Source: Bimuria novae-zelandiae CBS 107.79
Taxonomy: Eukaryota; Ascomycota; Dothideomycetes; Pleosporales; Didymosphaeriaceae
Length of the DNA stretch: 64,000 bases
Direction: 5' to 3'
Assembly (NCBI GenBank): GCA_010015655.1
Contig: ML976668.1
Location: forward strand, 596,561-660,560
Below the pieces are notes generated by a model. That model did no database searches, was not told where the DNA came from, and worked only from the letters and a program-made list of their open reading frames with translations. This document shows, piece after piece, positions 21,919-33,957 of this stretch (the first letter of the stretch is position 1; each line of letters opens with the position of its first letter). The translations under genes were made by a program, and so were the position numbers.

Positions 21919-23457
21919 ATGGCACAGGGCATAACGCCGCTGGCCCCGGGGCTCACGTCCTTCCTCAAGTCACTGAAGAGCACCCCCGCCGACCCCTCGG
22001 TGGAGCATCTTATATCGTGGGTCGCAGCTTCCTTTTTCGCACCCACAGCTGTTGACAGAAAGCAGCCTCCTGAAGCGTAGACAGATCCGCAACTCGAGAC
22101 CATGCGCCATAGCCACCACCGCGCTCATGCTCCGCGTCGTGGGCGAGTTCAAAGGACGAGATGCTGCGAAGCTCGTGGAGCGCATACGACAGGTTGGCCG
22201 GCGTCTCACAGCAGCGCAGCCGCGAGAGGTGGTCGTAGGAAATATCGTACGTCGCGTGTTGGGCCTGGTGCGGGAAGTGTTGGACGACAACACCGGAGGA
22301 GACAGCTATGCTGGGAGTGACGCAGGTCACAATACGCCGTCGCAGCACGACTCGATGACCCGACCCACCCTACACTCCAGCATATCGACCTTCAGCCCTC
22401 TCCGACATGCGGCGACAGAGCTCATGGACGCAAGCATGACGTCTGACATGTCTGACTCCTCCGAGCTCTCCAGAAGACCGCCGCTTCTCACTTCGCATAC
22501 CTCATACGCCCCTACTTCGTCCGCGCCCCTGGTCAACTCTCTCTTTGGGCTCTTCTCGCAGCCTGCCGACTCGAATGCAAGCACACCGACAGGGCAGGCA
22601 TCTCCCGATGGCAAGACTGCACAGAGTCTGAATTTGGAGCGATTGGCAGATCTCAGCAGGAGCTCAAACATCGACCTCAAAGGCGAAGTCATGGATGGCA
22701 TCCGGGAGCTGCAAGATGAGTTGGATCAGTCAGACGAGCAAATTGCTAGCGTTGCGCTGGAACACATCCACTCAAATGAGATCATCCTTACGCACACCGC
22801 GTCAACCACCGTCCAGAAGTTTCTCCTCAGCGCAGCAAAGAAGCGCAAGTTTACCGTGGTGCATGCCGAGACGTACCCGCACGACAACGCCGCGACACAT
22901 GGGATACTGCTTACCGGACGAAAACGTGAAACTCGGCTGGATGAGGATGAAGATCCGTGGAAACCGCTCACTTCTGTCGGCATACCAGTCTACGTCATCC
23001 CGGACTCCCACGTCTTCGCTATAATGTCCCGTGTCAATAAGGTAATCCTGGCGACCCACACCGTCCTGGCCAACGGCGGTCTCGTCGCAGCCGCGGGCGC
23101 ACATATGATCGCAAAGGCTGCCAAGGAGCACCAGACACCAGTGGTGGTCCTCAGCGGCGTCTACAAGTTGAGCCCGGTATATCCCTTTGACATCGACGAG
23201 CTCATTGAATACGGAGACGCAGGCATGGTGGTCCCGTATGAGGACGGCGAGTTTGTAGACAAGGTCGACGTAGAGCACCCGCTGTACGACTACGTCCCAG
23301 CGGACCTCGTCGACCTCTACATCACCAATCTGTAAGTGCCTACAGCCAGCAGTCAACTTCACGAACTATCACTAATTATTGAAGTGGTGGCCACGCGCCC
23401 TCGTACCTGTACCGCATCGTTGCCGATCACTATCGCACCGAGGACATTACCCTATGA
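21919..23457 (+). CDS. GCD7: Translation initiation factor eIF2B subunit beta
   Basis: Three exons (21919-22016, 22066-23331, 23385-23457) give 478 residues. Introns of 49 and 53 nt are GTGGGT/CAG and GTAAGT/AAG, the second with a CTAAT branch. Exon 1 joins exon 2 as VEHLISLLKRRQIRNSRPCA, a hallmark N-terminal segment of eIF2B beta. A Ser-rich insertion (residues ~95-185) is followed by the conserved Rossmann-like half: SNEIILTHTASTTVQKFL, VVHAETYPHDN, GIPVYVIPDSHVFAIMSRVN, ANGGLVAAAGAHMIAKAAKE and VVVLSGVYKLSPVYPFD. The C-terminus is APSYLYRIVADHYRTEDITL. The protein is part of the guanine nucleotide exchange factor for eIF2 and is essential. Its stop codon lies directly at the edge of the AT-rich island; only 135 bp separate it from the first solo LTR. 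Confidence 0.92.
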
Positions 23458-23592
23458 GTACTCTTATAATGAAGCAACGTGAAGAGAAATTATTGAAGTT
23501 TCCTCTTCATCACATTAATTAGAATACTCTCAGGCTATTGACAGGTTTAGTGATTCCGCTTTACCTTAATATATACATTTGACTATGTTTAA

Positions 23593-23815
23593 TGTAATGA
23601 GGTAAGCGCCCCGCTTACTAAGCCAATACTATGTGACTTCCTCACCTGCACCAAAAGGTACGCACGAGAATACTTAAGCCAAGTATTACTCGTATAGTAT
23701 AATATATATAGGATATGCTAGGGTCAGCCACTAGCGCTAGTGTTTGATCCTAGCCTAGCCGGAACCTCTATAAGCGAGAGAAGGCCACGTGTTCGACCGT
23801 GCCTACCTCGTTACA
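23593..23815. repeat. Solo LTR 1 (223 bp, TSD TTTAA)
   Basis: Starts TGTAATGAGGTA and ends TACCTCGTTACA, so the ends form a 12-bp near-perfect inverted repeat. TTTAA at 23588-23592 is duplicated at 23816-23820. An LTR with an exact 5-bp TSD and no internal region is the product of LTR-LTR recombination. Confidence 0.8.
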
Positions 23816-23820
23816 TTTAA

Positions 23821-24224
23821 GCTCCTACCTTATCAGCTAGAATACTTATCTTATAACCTAGTTACTATGTGAATATATTTTATATAAATTTTACTTTATA
23901 TAGATCTTTTTAGTTAACCTAAAATAATATAAAATAGCTATATCTACTATTAGAATCCAATATAACATGAGGCGGGGTATCTGTACGCCCAGGCCAAGTA
24001 TCCTTACTTAGCCACGAAGTATGTAACAAATCACACGTTCTAGGATTATTAAGGGTCCTAAGGAGGCCTTAGTATCTAGGACTCTACGATAATATAGGAC
24101 TCTAGGATTTCTAGGACTATACTTGTATATAGGAGCGTAAATATAGACTTCTATCTTTATATTTAGTCTATTCATTAATCTATTGATTAGATTTAACTTA
24201 AGCTCTTATTAATTTAATATCTTA
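23821..24224. other. Unassigned AT-rich sequence
   Basis: About 400 bp between solo LTR 1 and Fot1-A. It has short repeated bits (CTAGGACTCTA-like) around 24070-24130. No element ends or gene recognised. Confidence 0.4.
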
Positions 24225-26070
24225 ACGTACATGTATAGCGAGTGGCCGGGCATAGCAAGTAGCTAAAAATGCTAAGACCCTATGAAAATATTTTATTAGC
24301 TATAGTATAACGCGATATCTTAATAATATAATAAACTACTTAAATTAAAAGAAGCCTAATTAAAGCTTATATTTTAAGCTATTAAAGGAAACGTGCTACT
24401 TTTAGTTTTATAGGCTATAATAGTTTATAGCGTTATTAACAGAATACTAAAATAAAAACGTGCTAGAACTATCTTTAAGCGTAATTATATATTTAACTTA
24501 ATAAGACTTATTATACAAGAGAAGCAGGTAATTATATAGTATATTTTTAATTTAAATATATAAAGATTTCTACCTTAACTTACCACTATAAAAGATATAG
24601 CTAATTCTTTACTAACTACACGCTATAATAAGCTAGTTAGTTAAAAGTAGTTTTATTATTTTATTAAGCGCTAGCTAGAGCTCTAAGTTAAGTTTAATTA
24701 AAAGTATAACTATAAAAGAGTCTCCTGTAAGAATCCTAAAGTTACACGGGCCTAGTACTAGCTTATAAAGAATACTAAAGCCAAGCATAGTATCCTAGAT
24801 AAAAATACCTATAACTTTAATAAAACTAGCTTTATAATAAGTATAATAATAAGAGTAGTTATTATAGGTTTTAAGCGTTAAGGTAAGCTAAAGGGTGTAT
24901 AGCAAGATAACTAAAAGTAAATAGTAATTATTTATAGTATTAACGCGGTAGGGTGGGTAATCCTACCTTTTATTATTTTTTAGGACAAGTACCACCTTTC
25001 TATTTAGTACTAGAAGAAGGGTCTACCTCGTAACTAGGTTTTTATAGTCTTTAAAAATAGCTAAATAATAAATAAATTTAGTCTATAGTACCTAATGCAC
25101 TTTAACGCGTATATAAAAAAGCGTACTATTAGTAGCTATTAGCTACTTACTATTAATAGTTATAAAAGTTATAATTTACTTAAATTTTAGAAATCCTATA
25201 AAAATAATAAGATTATTACTTTATATCTATCTCTATATTCGTCGTATCTCTTATAGCTACAAGATATAGGGTGTTTCTCGCTATTAAAGAAGGCGTATAG
25301 GCGCTAAGCTAAGGATTTAATACGTAATTATATTAGGTATATTATTAAAATTAAGTTTATATACTATTTTATTACTACTTTTAAAGCTATAATTACTTAA
25401 AGTAATATTTAATTTTTTTAAGGAGCTAGCCTTATTTCTCTTAACCTAAAGGTAATTATACTAAAATTTAACGTCTAACTACGTATATTATTACTACTAT
25501 TAGCTAATAGTAGCTTATAGTAGTTATGGACGCCTAGTAACACCTTAGAATTTAGGTTATAATTATTACTAGTAAAGGAGAGGTTTTAAAAGTACCTAAA
25601 TAGTTCTCTAAAAAGTATAGTTAAGGCCTTTAAAAAATAATAAAAGGCGCTATTAGAGTAGCGCATAAGCTAGTATTAGTATAAAAGTAAATTATTAAGC
25701 TTTAAGCTACTAATAAGGCTGCTACGTAATAGAAATTATATAAAAAAAAATTATAGTTGAAAGAAGTTCTTATAGCTTAAAAAGAGTTAGTAGCTAGCTA
25801 CCCTAAAGGACTTTATAGCGCGTAATAATAAGAAAAAGGTAAAAAAGAGGATGCGCGCTAATAAAGGGCAAATTAATTTAATAGCGCTATAGAGGCTGTG
25901 GTAAGGCTAGGTATAATTTACGTACGTATATAAAAGAAGTAAAAGTAGATTCTAAGTAAATTAGCCCACTATAATTTCTTATAACTATTTATGCACGTTC
26001 TGTACTATTGTATAGAGTGTAGGTTTTAATGGGGTCTTGGCATTTCCGGCCACTCGCTTGTGGAGTACGT
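24225..26070 (+). mobile_element. Fot1-A: RIPed Fot1/pogo-type element
   Basis: A 1846-bp element flanked by TA at 24223-24224 and 26071-26072. The ends are inverted: left ACGTACATGTATAGCGAGTG, right (reverse complement) ACGTACTCCACAAGCGAGTG, diverged by transitions and small changes. Internal sequence matches Fot1-E position by position, including the region that reads AKYGILDEDTYNFDET after allowing for RIP. All long frames are destroyed. Confidence 0.75.
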
Positions 26071-26737
26071 TATAGCTTAATTATAATGCTTTTAGAACGT
26101 TAGATATAATAACTATTTATAATAATTCTTATGTAAAATTAATAAAAACTAGAAAAATTTAATATAGATGCTAGTAACCTAATTCTAACCTATATATTAG
26201 GATAGCATTAGGTTAGAATTAGGTTAGGATTAGGTTAAGGTTAAGTTATTATATAATATAACCTAACCCTGACCTATTGACTGGACTAGTTAAAGTTATA
26301 CCTTATTTAACAGCCTGAAGCGTAGGCTATATACAAGCTTCTTTTAATTATAATAACTAAGGAAAAAGTTAAGATATCGAGTTATACAATTATTAATAGT
26401 ACGATTTAGTAGAGTCTTAGTAGAGTAATTAGCTCGCTTATATTATTAGCTCGCTTATAAAGCACGTTATATAAGAATCTAATAATTTTATACGTTTAAA
26501 AAAAATTGTAGGGCCTTAAGGTAAAGTGAACAGTTTTAACTAACTTTACTAAGTTAACACATTTTTCTTATCCTTACTAAGAAAAATATAAGTTTATAGC
26601 TAGATTGTGCTAGTCTTTCTCTATATTTTTGTGTATTAATTATAACTTTGTCATTATTATTGGTTAAGTTATTAAAGTTTATAAAAAGTACCAAAAAAAC
26701 TTTTTTCACTAAAGGTATTTTTAACGTTTTTAAAATA
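26071..26737. other. Unassigned AT-rich sequence with a palindrome
   Basis: About 670 bp between two Fot1 elements. It holds the palindrome and degenerate TTAGG-like repeats at 26176-26260. Near 26450-26474 lies a Fot1-type end (CTCGCTTATAAAGCACGTTA), probably a fragment of another element. Confidence 0.45.
26176..26225. repeat. 17-bp perfect inverted repeat beside TTAGG-like motifs
   Basis: AACCTAATTCTAACCTA at 26176-26192 is the exact reverse complement of 26209-26225, with a 16-bp spacer. Right of it the motif TTAGG recurs in a degenerate way. It could be a hairpin end of a small element, or RIPed telomere-like repeats. Confidence 0.6.
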
Positions 26738-26772
26738 ACGTATTTTATAAGCGAGTGGCGAATACAAGTAAG

Positions 26773-26945
26773 TGTCACGAGTCGTAGGTCGAGGGCCCTC
26801 GACGGCCCTAGTCCGCTCTAGACCAGCGCTATCCGGGCCTTCCGCCTATCTACTTCCCTCGCCGCAGCCCTTCTCTTCCCTCTCTAAGGAATCGCCTTAG
26901 TACTGTGAATAGACTAAGTCGCCCGTAGTCAAGGCGCTTTTTACA
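26773..26945 (+). repeat. Gypsy 5' LTR
   Basis: 173 bp, TG...CA ends, paired with 33785-33957. GC content is higher than in the surrounding island. Confidence 0.9.
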
Positions 26946-28499
26946 ATACGATCCCTTACCCCCTTATATCTAATTCACCTATACGATAGAATTGACACGA
27001 AGAGTTACCCGCTAGACCTTAAAGATAGTAAGAGACCCTTAAAGCAGGTTACTACTTGCAGGACCCTCTAAACAAAAGCCTCTAATAGTTACAACGCCTA
27101 TAGAAGACCTAACAATACTTACAGACCTAGAGAAAGACCCCCCTACTATTATAAGTAGTAATAATAACTAATAATTAGAGGAAGTTACCCTCTAAGAACG
27201 CCTAGGCGTGCTATAGCTCTAATAACGCATCTAGGAACTAGAGGCCTCTCTAATAGTAAAGCGTTACTAATTTAAAGGCAAGACCCTAGTTAGGAACAAG
27301 ATAATAACTACTAGTATCTCTAATAACTCCTTAGAGCCTAAGGAGGGTTACGGCAACCTAGACAAGGCTAAAGATATAAGCGATAACCTATTAAGTAATA
27401 GCTTAACAGAGGACGCGTCCTTAAGCTTAGATAATACTAGTTAAGACTAATCTAGGGCCTCTAAAAGCATCTAACGCCTATAAAAGAAGGATAGACAAGG
27501 CCAGGCCCGCACTAGCCGCGATAAAGACTATTAGATCTAAATAGTGGCTGCTGCCCTAGACGTACAGCTACTAAAGCCGCTAAAACCCTTTTAATTTAAG
27601 GGTAAGGGTCGCAAGAAACTAAACTTATAGAAGAAGGCCTATAAGGACTATATTAACTTCTTACCCGCCCTTAAAACTAACGAAGCGCAGGTTAGGTTCG
27701 TAGTAAAATACTTAGGAGATACATAATATAACTACTAAAACTAAATAGTCGCCAAGATCCTAGAGCGAAAGCGATATAGGAAAGTTACCTAGAACCTTCT
27801 ATAGCAGACTATAGTAGACTCCCTAAAATTAGCCTAGGAGCGAAAGAGTGCCGCTTACTAAAGGATTAACGTAGCTAAATAAGATATAAAGACCCCTATA
27901 GAACTCCTTAACTACCTTAAGGACTAATAGGAGGAATGCGAACTAGAGAAGGCCTTAGATAATAATAATAAAGACTATATTAATAACTTCTACATAGCAC
28001 TAGATAAGAAAATCTAAAAACGCCTTAAATAGTAGCCGCGCGAATAAAAGAGCCTCTTTTACTTAAAAGTAAAGGTAAATATATATTAGCGAGCGTTAAA
28101 ACCTTATAAGTTAAGGAAATAACGCATATATAATATTAATAATAACTTCCTTAATAAGCTAGTTAATAAAAGGCGCAATCGAAAGCGATCTAGGTTAAAT
28201 AACATAAAATTATACTAGAGACGCCACGATAGCGACTATCGCGACAAGGACAGTAAGAAGAAGGCTTAGGTAATAGAGAATAGGAATAAGGACTAATACT
28301 TCTACTACTACAAACTAGGCTATTATAAGGCGTCCTGTTTAAAGTATAAGGCCGAGGCGGGGAAAGACAAGCTGTAGACTAGGAGGCCTAATAGTTTATA
28401 GGCAAGATTAACTATAATAAGGGTTAATAATAACTAGTCGTAGCCGCAAGGACCCCTAGGGATAGGAGTAGTAGCTTACTAATCGCGCTAGATAGTGAA

Positions 28500-31400
28500 G
28501 TACAGCATAAGGGTAACTAATAACAGATTAAAGCCCTAGTAGACTACGGAGCTAAAGCGAATTTCGTTAGTAGTAATCTAATAAAGCAGTTAGGGGTTGC
28601 GGTAATAATAATAAAAGGCAAACGCTACGTGGCGCTAAACGGATAAGACTTAGGCGTTTTAGGCCAGGCGAAGCTCCCCTACACTATTATAGATAATTAC
28701 GGTAAAACCAAGAGCGGTAGTTGCCTGTTTATAGTTAGTAATATTAGTGGATTTAACATGGTCCTAGGAATGCCCTGGCTAGCAGAATAGAACCCTATTA
28801 TAAACTTCTATAATAAGACTATCCGCTTCGCCCATGGGAAGCGCAAATAGACTAAAATCTCTACTAAATTAGCAGAAAAGTTCGCCGGCACGGCTAAAGA
28901 TATAGTAAATAACTATTTTATTATATATACTATCCTAAAGGACACATTAAGAGGCCCACCCGGGACGCTACCTAAAGAATACCAGGGACGGTGGGAGGAA
29001 GCCTTCTCTAAAGAAGCCGCGAGCATTCTTGCTAACTATGGCCCCTACGAGATAAAGATCAATATCGAGGAAGGTAAGGAAGTGCCTTTTAGACTACTCT
29101 ATAGTCTATTAGAGTTAGAGTTAGTAGTTCTGCGCGACTATATCTAGAAGAACCTTAAATAAGGCTTTATTTAATTATCGCGATTAAGCGCTAGGGCACT
29201 AATCCTTTTCGTAAAGAAAAAGGATAGAGGCCTCCGCCTCTGCGTTAACTATAGGGGACTAAATGTAGTTATAATAAAGAACTAATACCTACTTCCCTTA
29301 ATATAGGAATCCCTTAACTAACTAGGGGATGCCTAGATCTACACTAAACTAGACCTAAGGGACGCCTACCACCGCGTCCGAATTAGGGCAGGAGATAAAT
29401 AGAAGACAGCCTTCTAAATAAGATATAGATAGTATAAATACACAGTAATGCCTTTTAGCTTAATAAACGCGCCTGCGACCTTCCAAAGCCATATTAATAA
29501 TATACTATTAGACCTTCTTAATATCTATTGTATTGTGTACCTCGACAATATCCTTATCTACTCTAAGACAAAGGAGGAACACATCTAGCACGTTTAGACA
29601 GTGCTAGAACGCCTTATTAAACGCCGGCTATACGCCAAACTGTCTAAATGCGAATTCTACACACGCAAGGTGGGATACCTAGGCTTTATAGTATCCCTAG
29701 ATAGCGTAGAGATAGAGGAGGACCGCGTCGCCTTTATAAAAGATTAGCCTAAACTAAACTTAGTTTAAGCAGTTAGGATCTTCCTTAGCTTTATTAACTA
29801 CTATTAAAGATTTATAGAAAGATTCTCTTAAGTGGCGGCACCCCTTTACGCCCTAACAAGTAGGCTAGAGGGAGCCACTAAGGGTAAATAGCAATAGAGA
29901 CTTAAGGAATTAATTATAATAAGCCTACTAAAGCAGGCTAATGCCTCCTTTTACTAGCTAAAAGAGAGCTTTATGCGAGGGCCCTTACTAGCTTACTTTA
30001 ATCCTAAAAGACCCTCGAGAGTGAAAACTAACGCTTTAGGTTTCGCGATCTTAGGTATCTTAAGCTAATTGTAACTAGATAAACATAGGAAGCTATAATA
30101 ACACCTAGTTACTTTTTATTCGCGCAAGATAAACTAGGCAGAACGAAACTATAACACGCATAATAGTAAGTTACTAGCGATTATTAAAGCTTTTAAGCAT
30201 TAGTAATACTACCTAGAGGGTGTTAGCGAGAAGGTTAAGCTTTTAACTAATTATGCTAACCTGCAAGGGTTTATATCTATAAAAGTCCTAACTAGATAAT
30301 AGGCAAGGTAGGCCGAATAGCTTATAACGTTTAATTTTAAAATTAAATACTATCTAGGAAGGACAAATCCCGCTAATAGACTATTACAGAGACCTAACTA
30401 CAAGTTAGAGAAGGAAACAAGCTTAGGCGGGATAGGCAGTTCCTAGTAAAGACTCCTTAAGGCCCTATAGCATAAGTTATAGCTAAAAGGCAACGCTTTA
30501 GACAAAGTAGGCGTAGCAGGTAGCCTATAGCCACTAAAGCAGGCAGGAAGCCCTAGACTAGTAGTAGTAATAAGAGTTACTAGACCTAAAACGTTAGTAA
30601 CTAAGGAGGTAGTGGTAAACAATTTAGCAAGCGCTTACTCTATAGTAGAGCTATTAAAGAGAAATAGCTAGGGGGACGAAACTGCAGAACAAATCCTTTA
30701 GTACCTCTAAGGGCTAGAGATGGCAAAGCCGGAATGGCTAAAGCGCTGGATAATTAGACTGGCCAACCTATTATAGTACGAGAATAGGCTATACGTGCCA
30801 CCTCTAGCGAGGGTACACGTCCTTTAATAATACTACGATAACCCCCTTACGGGCTATTTTAGCTTTACTAGAACCTTAGAGCTAGTGCTATAGGAGTTCT
30901 AGTAGCCTAGTGTCTAATAATACGTAAAGGACTACGTCTAGACCTATTAAGTGTACTCTAGGGCGAAACCTGTCTAACACGCGACGCACGGCTAACTTAA
31001 TAGCCTACTAGTTCTAAGGGGTATCTAGGAGGATATTACTATAGACATAGTAATAAATCTACCTAAGAGTAAATCTAGAGCCTATCGTTATAATAGCATC
31101 CTAGTAGTTATTAACTAGTTATCTAAGATAGCACACTACATCCCCACGCGAAAGGACCTAAAGGTAGTAGAGCTAGCTAAAGTTTTTAAAAGAGAGGTTC
31201 TGCGCCTATACGGCCCTTCGAAGTTAATAGTTATAGATAGAGGTAGCCTATTTATATTAGCTTATTAGAGCACCTTTACTTAATATTTAAAAACTAAGTA
31301 ACTTCTCTCTACTACCTTCCACCCGCAGACAGACGAACAGACAGAATAATAGAACTAAACGCTTAAATAGTACCTTTAAGTGTTCTATAACTATAAATAA

Positions 31401-32110
31401 TCTAATTAGGCGGACCTTCTATCTAAAGTAGAATATTCGTATAATAATAGCATTTATAGCTTTACAGGAGTGTTGCTATTTATTATAGTATACAGCCTAA
31501 ATCTACTAATAGTAGACCTGCCCCGAGAAGTACAGCTGCGCGGGTTGGTACTTACGGTAAGGGCCAGAGCGGCAGTTCTAGCCTAGACTAGGGCCTAGAT
31601 GACCTAAGCGATCCTTAGGGCATAGATATACTAGGCGACGTGGTATAATAGGAAGCATAAGGTCTAAACCTTTATAGTAGGGGACATGGTATACCTTAAC
31701 GTTCGTAACATATAGTTAATTAGGCCTAAGAAGAAACTTAACTACAAGTCCTAGGGTCCTTATAGGGTAAAACGGCGGATTAGTTAACAGGCATATAAGC
31801 TAGAGCTACTAAAGGACTTTAATATTCACCTAGTGTTCTATATGTCTCTCCTAAACTAGGCAGCTCTAGAAGAACTGCTATAACAGGAGCAAAGCCTGCC
31901 TAAGGTTATTATACTATAAGTAAGGGAGGATATATACCTAATTAAAGAAATTAAATCTAGGGTACTCCAGGACGGAGAATGGCTGTATAAAGTTAAGTAG
32001 AAAGGATACGATAGCGATAAGAACTAGTAGTTGTTTACGGAGGAGATCTCTAAAAGGGCGATAAAGCAGTTCCTAAAGGGCTTAGACAAGGAGACTAAAG
32101 GTCGCCCTAG
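28500..32110 (+). pseudogene. Gypsy pol remnant (PR-RT-RH-IN-chromodomain)
   Basis: Reading through stops gives, in order: ALVDYGAKANFVSSNLI (protease), a stretch with KLDLRDAYHRVRI and [17 protein letters not shown] (reverse transcriptase), then VGYLGFIVS. Integrase appears as NSILVVINWLSKIAHYIPTR, and the chromodomain as YLIKEIKSRVLQDGEWLYKV. The stops are mostly TAG/TAA in place of Trp and Gln. The element cannot encode a functional polyprotein. Chromodomains target integration to H3K9-methylated chromatin in this clade. Confidence 0.85.
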
Positions 32111-32479
32111 ATAAGAGCCTAAGAGGCGGGGTTGCCCCCCTAGAGAAGGAGGAAGACAGCACTTAATAGTAATTAGTAATAGATTACCCTAGAGAGTACA
32201 CTTTATAGGCTGCGAAATACTAGAATAAATAAGGTAAAGGATTCTTAAATAGAGTAAAGACTAGAACAAGCTATCTAGGCCTATTTACGCCTCTTAGGGC
32301 CTAATAAAGGCTTATAAGCCTATTTAGACTGTACCTAACGCGATTATAGCTAACCAAAACCTAACTAAAACCGCCTAAGGGTATAGAACGTAAATAAAAT
32401 CTAAATACTATTAATAGGGGCAGGAATCCCTAGATCGTACTAAATAACCCTCTTAATTAGTTAGGCGCTTAGACTTATA

Positions 32480-33500
32480 GGCTTACTAAAAAGTCTCCTA
32501 ATTACCCTTACTCTTGATTTTCTTCTTTACTTCCTCCGCAAGGAAGTCTAGCGTGGCTAGGATACTAGCCTTAAACGCTAACTATCCTAAATTAGCATTA
32601 ATAACCTAGGATTAGGGTTAAGGACTCTTACTAACTTAGGAGCAACCTTCTTGCGCCTAGGGGTAAAAGCACTAGTAGTAACTAGGGAGGTTAAACTACC
32701 CCCCTTTATAGTAAAAGCTTTTCTCTTCCGCTTCTCCTTAATAGAGAGGCCTACCACCAGAATAATCTCCTTAGGAGGCTAGGTGTTATAACCTAAGTAG
32801 TAAGGGGTTAACAGGTTTCCGCAGAATTTGGATCCGGTGGCCCTATGTAACTTAGTCTAGATAACCCTTAACTACACTAAATAATACTTATATAATAATA
32901 TTACTTTATTCTGTCTCTAGTACCTGCGTGGTGGCCTTTACTAATATCTTGTCTAATCTAGAGAGGTTAATCTCGTCGCATGTGTACGTATTAATTTGGC
33001 TTAAGCGTAGTATAAGGGTAATTAGGGCACTTAACACGTTCTCTAAGTTATTTTTAGGTATCTACTACTAATTAGCCTTAAAACCCCTACATAACTCTTA
33101 AAGCGCTAACTTACCTACTAATAATCCTTACCACCGCTGTAGCAGGCATTATAGCGGCAGATTAAATCGTAGTCCTCTAAATCTATTAGGCTAAGATTAA
33201 TATACACTACCCTAGACTAGACACGACGTATCTCCTTAACCTAAAACTAATAGAGCTTTATCTTCTTATAATCAGACTACTTAAGGCTATCTAGAATAAT
33301 AGGAAGGTAGATATAGTATAGGTTAATAGTACTAACTGCGCTCGCACGCGCCTTATTAACTAAGGTCTTAAGAATAGTATTCGCGGTACTTATAGTGCTA
33401 AATAGCGTAGGTATATCTAGATAAAGTCCGAAGGTTGCTAAAGAGGGTAGTAGAAAAGTAATAAGTATAGGGACGACTTAGCAGGCCTGCACTAGGTTAG
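32480..33500 (-). other. Antisense coding-like region in the Gypsy 3' part
   Basis: Downstream of the chromodomain about 1.7 kb remains before the 3' LTR. On the minus strand, long frames interrupted only by TAG/TAA can be read: TLFSTISTANTILKTLVNKA, then INLSLIDLEDYDLICRYNAC at about 33210-33130, and further on TPYYLGYNT and EKRKRKAFTIKGG in another frame. The pattern of stops at likely Trp and Gln positions resembles RIPed coding DNA. No family recognised. It may be an antisense ORF of the retroelement or captured DNA. Confidence 0.4.
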
Positions 33501-33784
33501 TCTACCTTTACGACCCCTAAATTTAGAGCGGCTGGGTACTAAAATAGGGGGCATCTAGGGTCAGGCACCCTAGACTGCTATAGATTGGCTAGGTCGTACT
33601 TACGGGTTAGGGAGCCTCCGGGATGAGGTAAGCCGCCGAGTGGAGAGTAAGAATAAGGGTTTTAGGCCTTAGTGTAAGCCTAAGATTTAGCTTACGTTAT
33701 TAGCTTACGTAATACGCGAGGCCTAATTAGGCTAGTTATTACGTACTTATTCTCGCGGTCGAGACCCTTAAAGAAAAGAGCCTT

Positions 33785-33957
33785 TGTCACGAGTCGTAGG
33801 TCGAGGGCCCTCGACGGCCCTAGTCCGCTCTAGACCAGCGCTATCCGGGCCTTTCGCCTATCTACTTCCCTCGCCGCAGCCCTTCTCTTCCCTCTCTAAG
33901 GGATCGCCTTAGTACTGTGGATAGACTGAGTCGCCCGTAGTCAGGGCGCTTTTTACA
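33785..33957 (+). repeat. Gypsy 3' LTR
   Basis: 173 bp, matching 26773-26945 except for five transitions. Confidence 0.9.

Larger units (their letters stand above)
26773..33957 (+). mobile_element. Complete Ty3/Gypsy chromovirus, RIPed (TSD GTAAG)
   Basis: A 7185-bp element bounded by 173-bp LTRs (26773-26945 and 33785-33957), starting TGTCACGAG and ending TTTTTACA. GTAAG at 26768-26772 is repeated at 33958-33962. LTRs differ at five positions, all transitions. The plus strand reads in Gypsy order: gag with a CCHC knuckle (28297-28340), an aspartic protease at about 28530 (DYGA for DSGA), reverse transcriptase with YLDN at ~29538, RNase H, integrase (~30800-31500) and a chromodomain (~31900-32080: KGYDSDKN after a V-K pair). 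Every domain has stop codons. It is inserted in the left end of Fot1-B. Confidence 0.9.

Noticed and set aside
26554..26778. Open frame of 74 codons on the minus strand
   Set aside because: It spans unassigned AT-rich sequence and runs into the Fot1-B end and Gypsy LTR; composition alone explains it.
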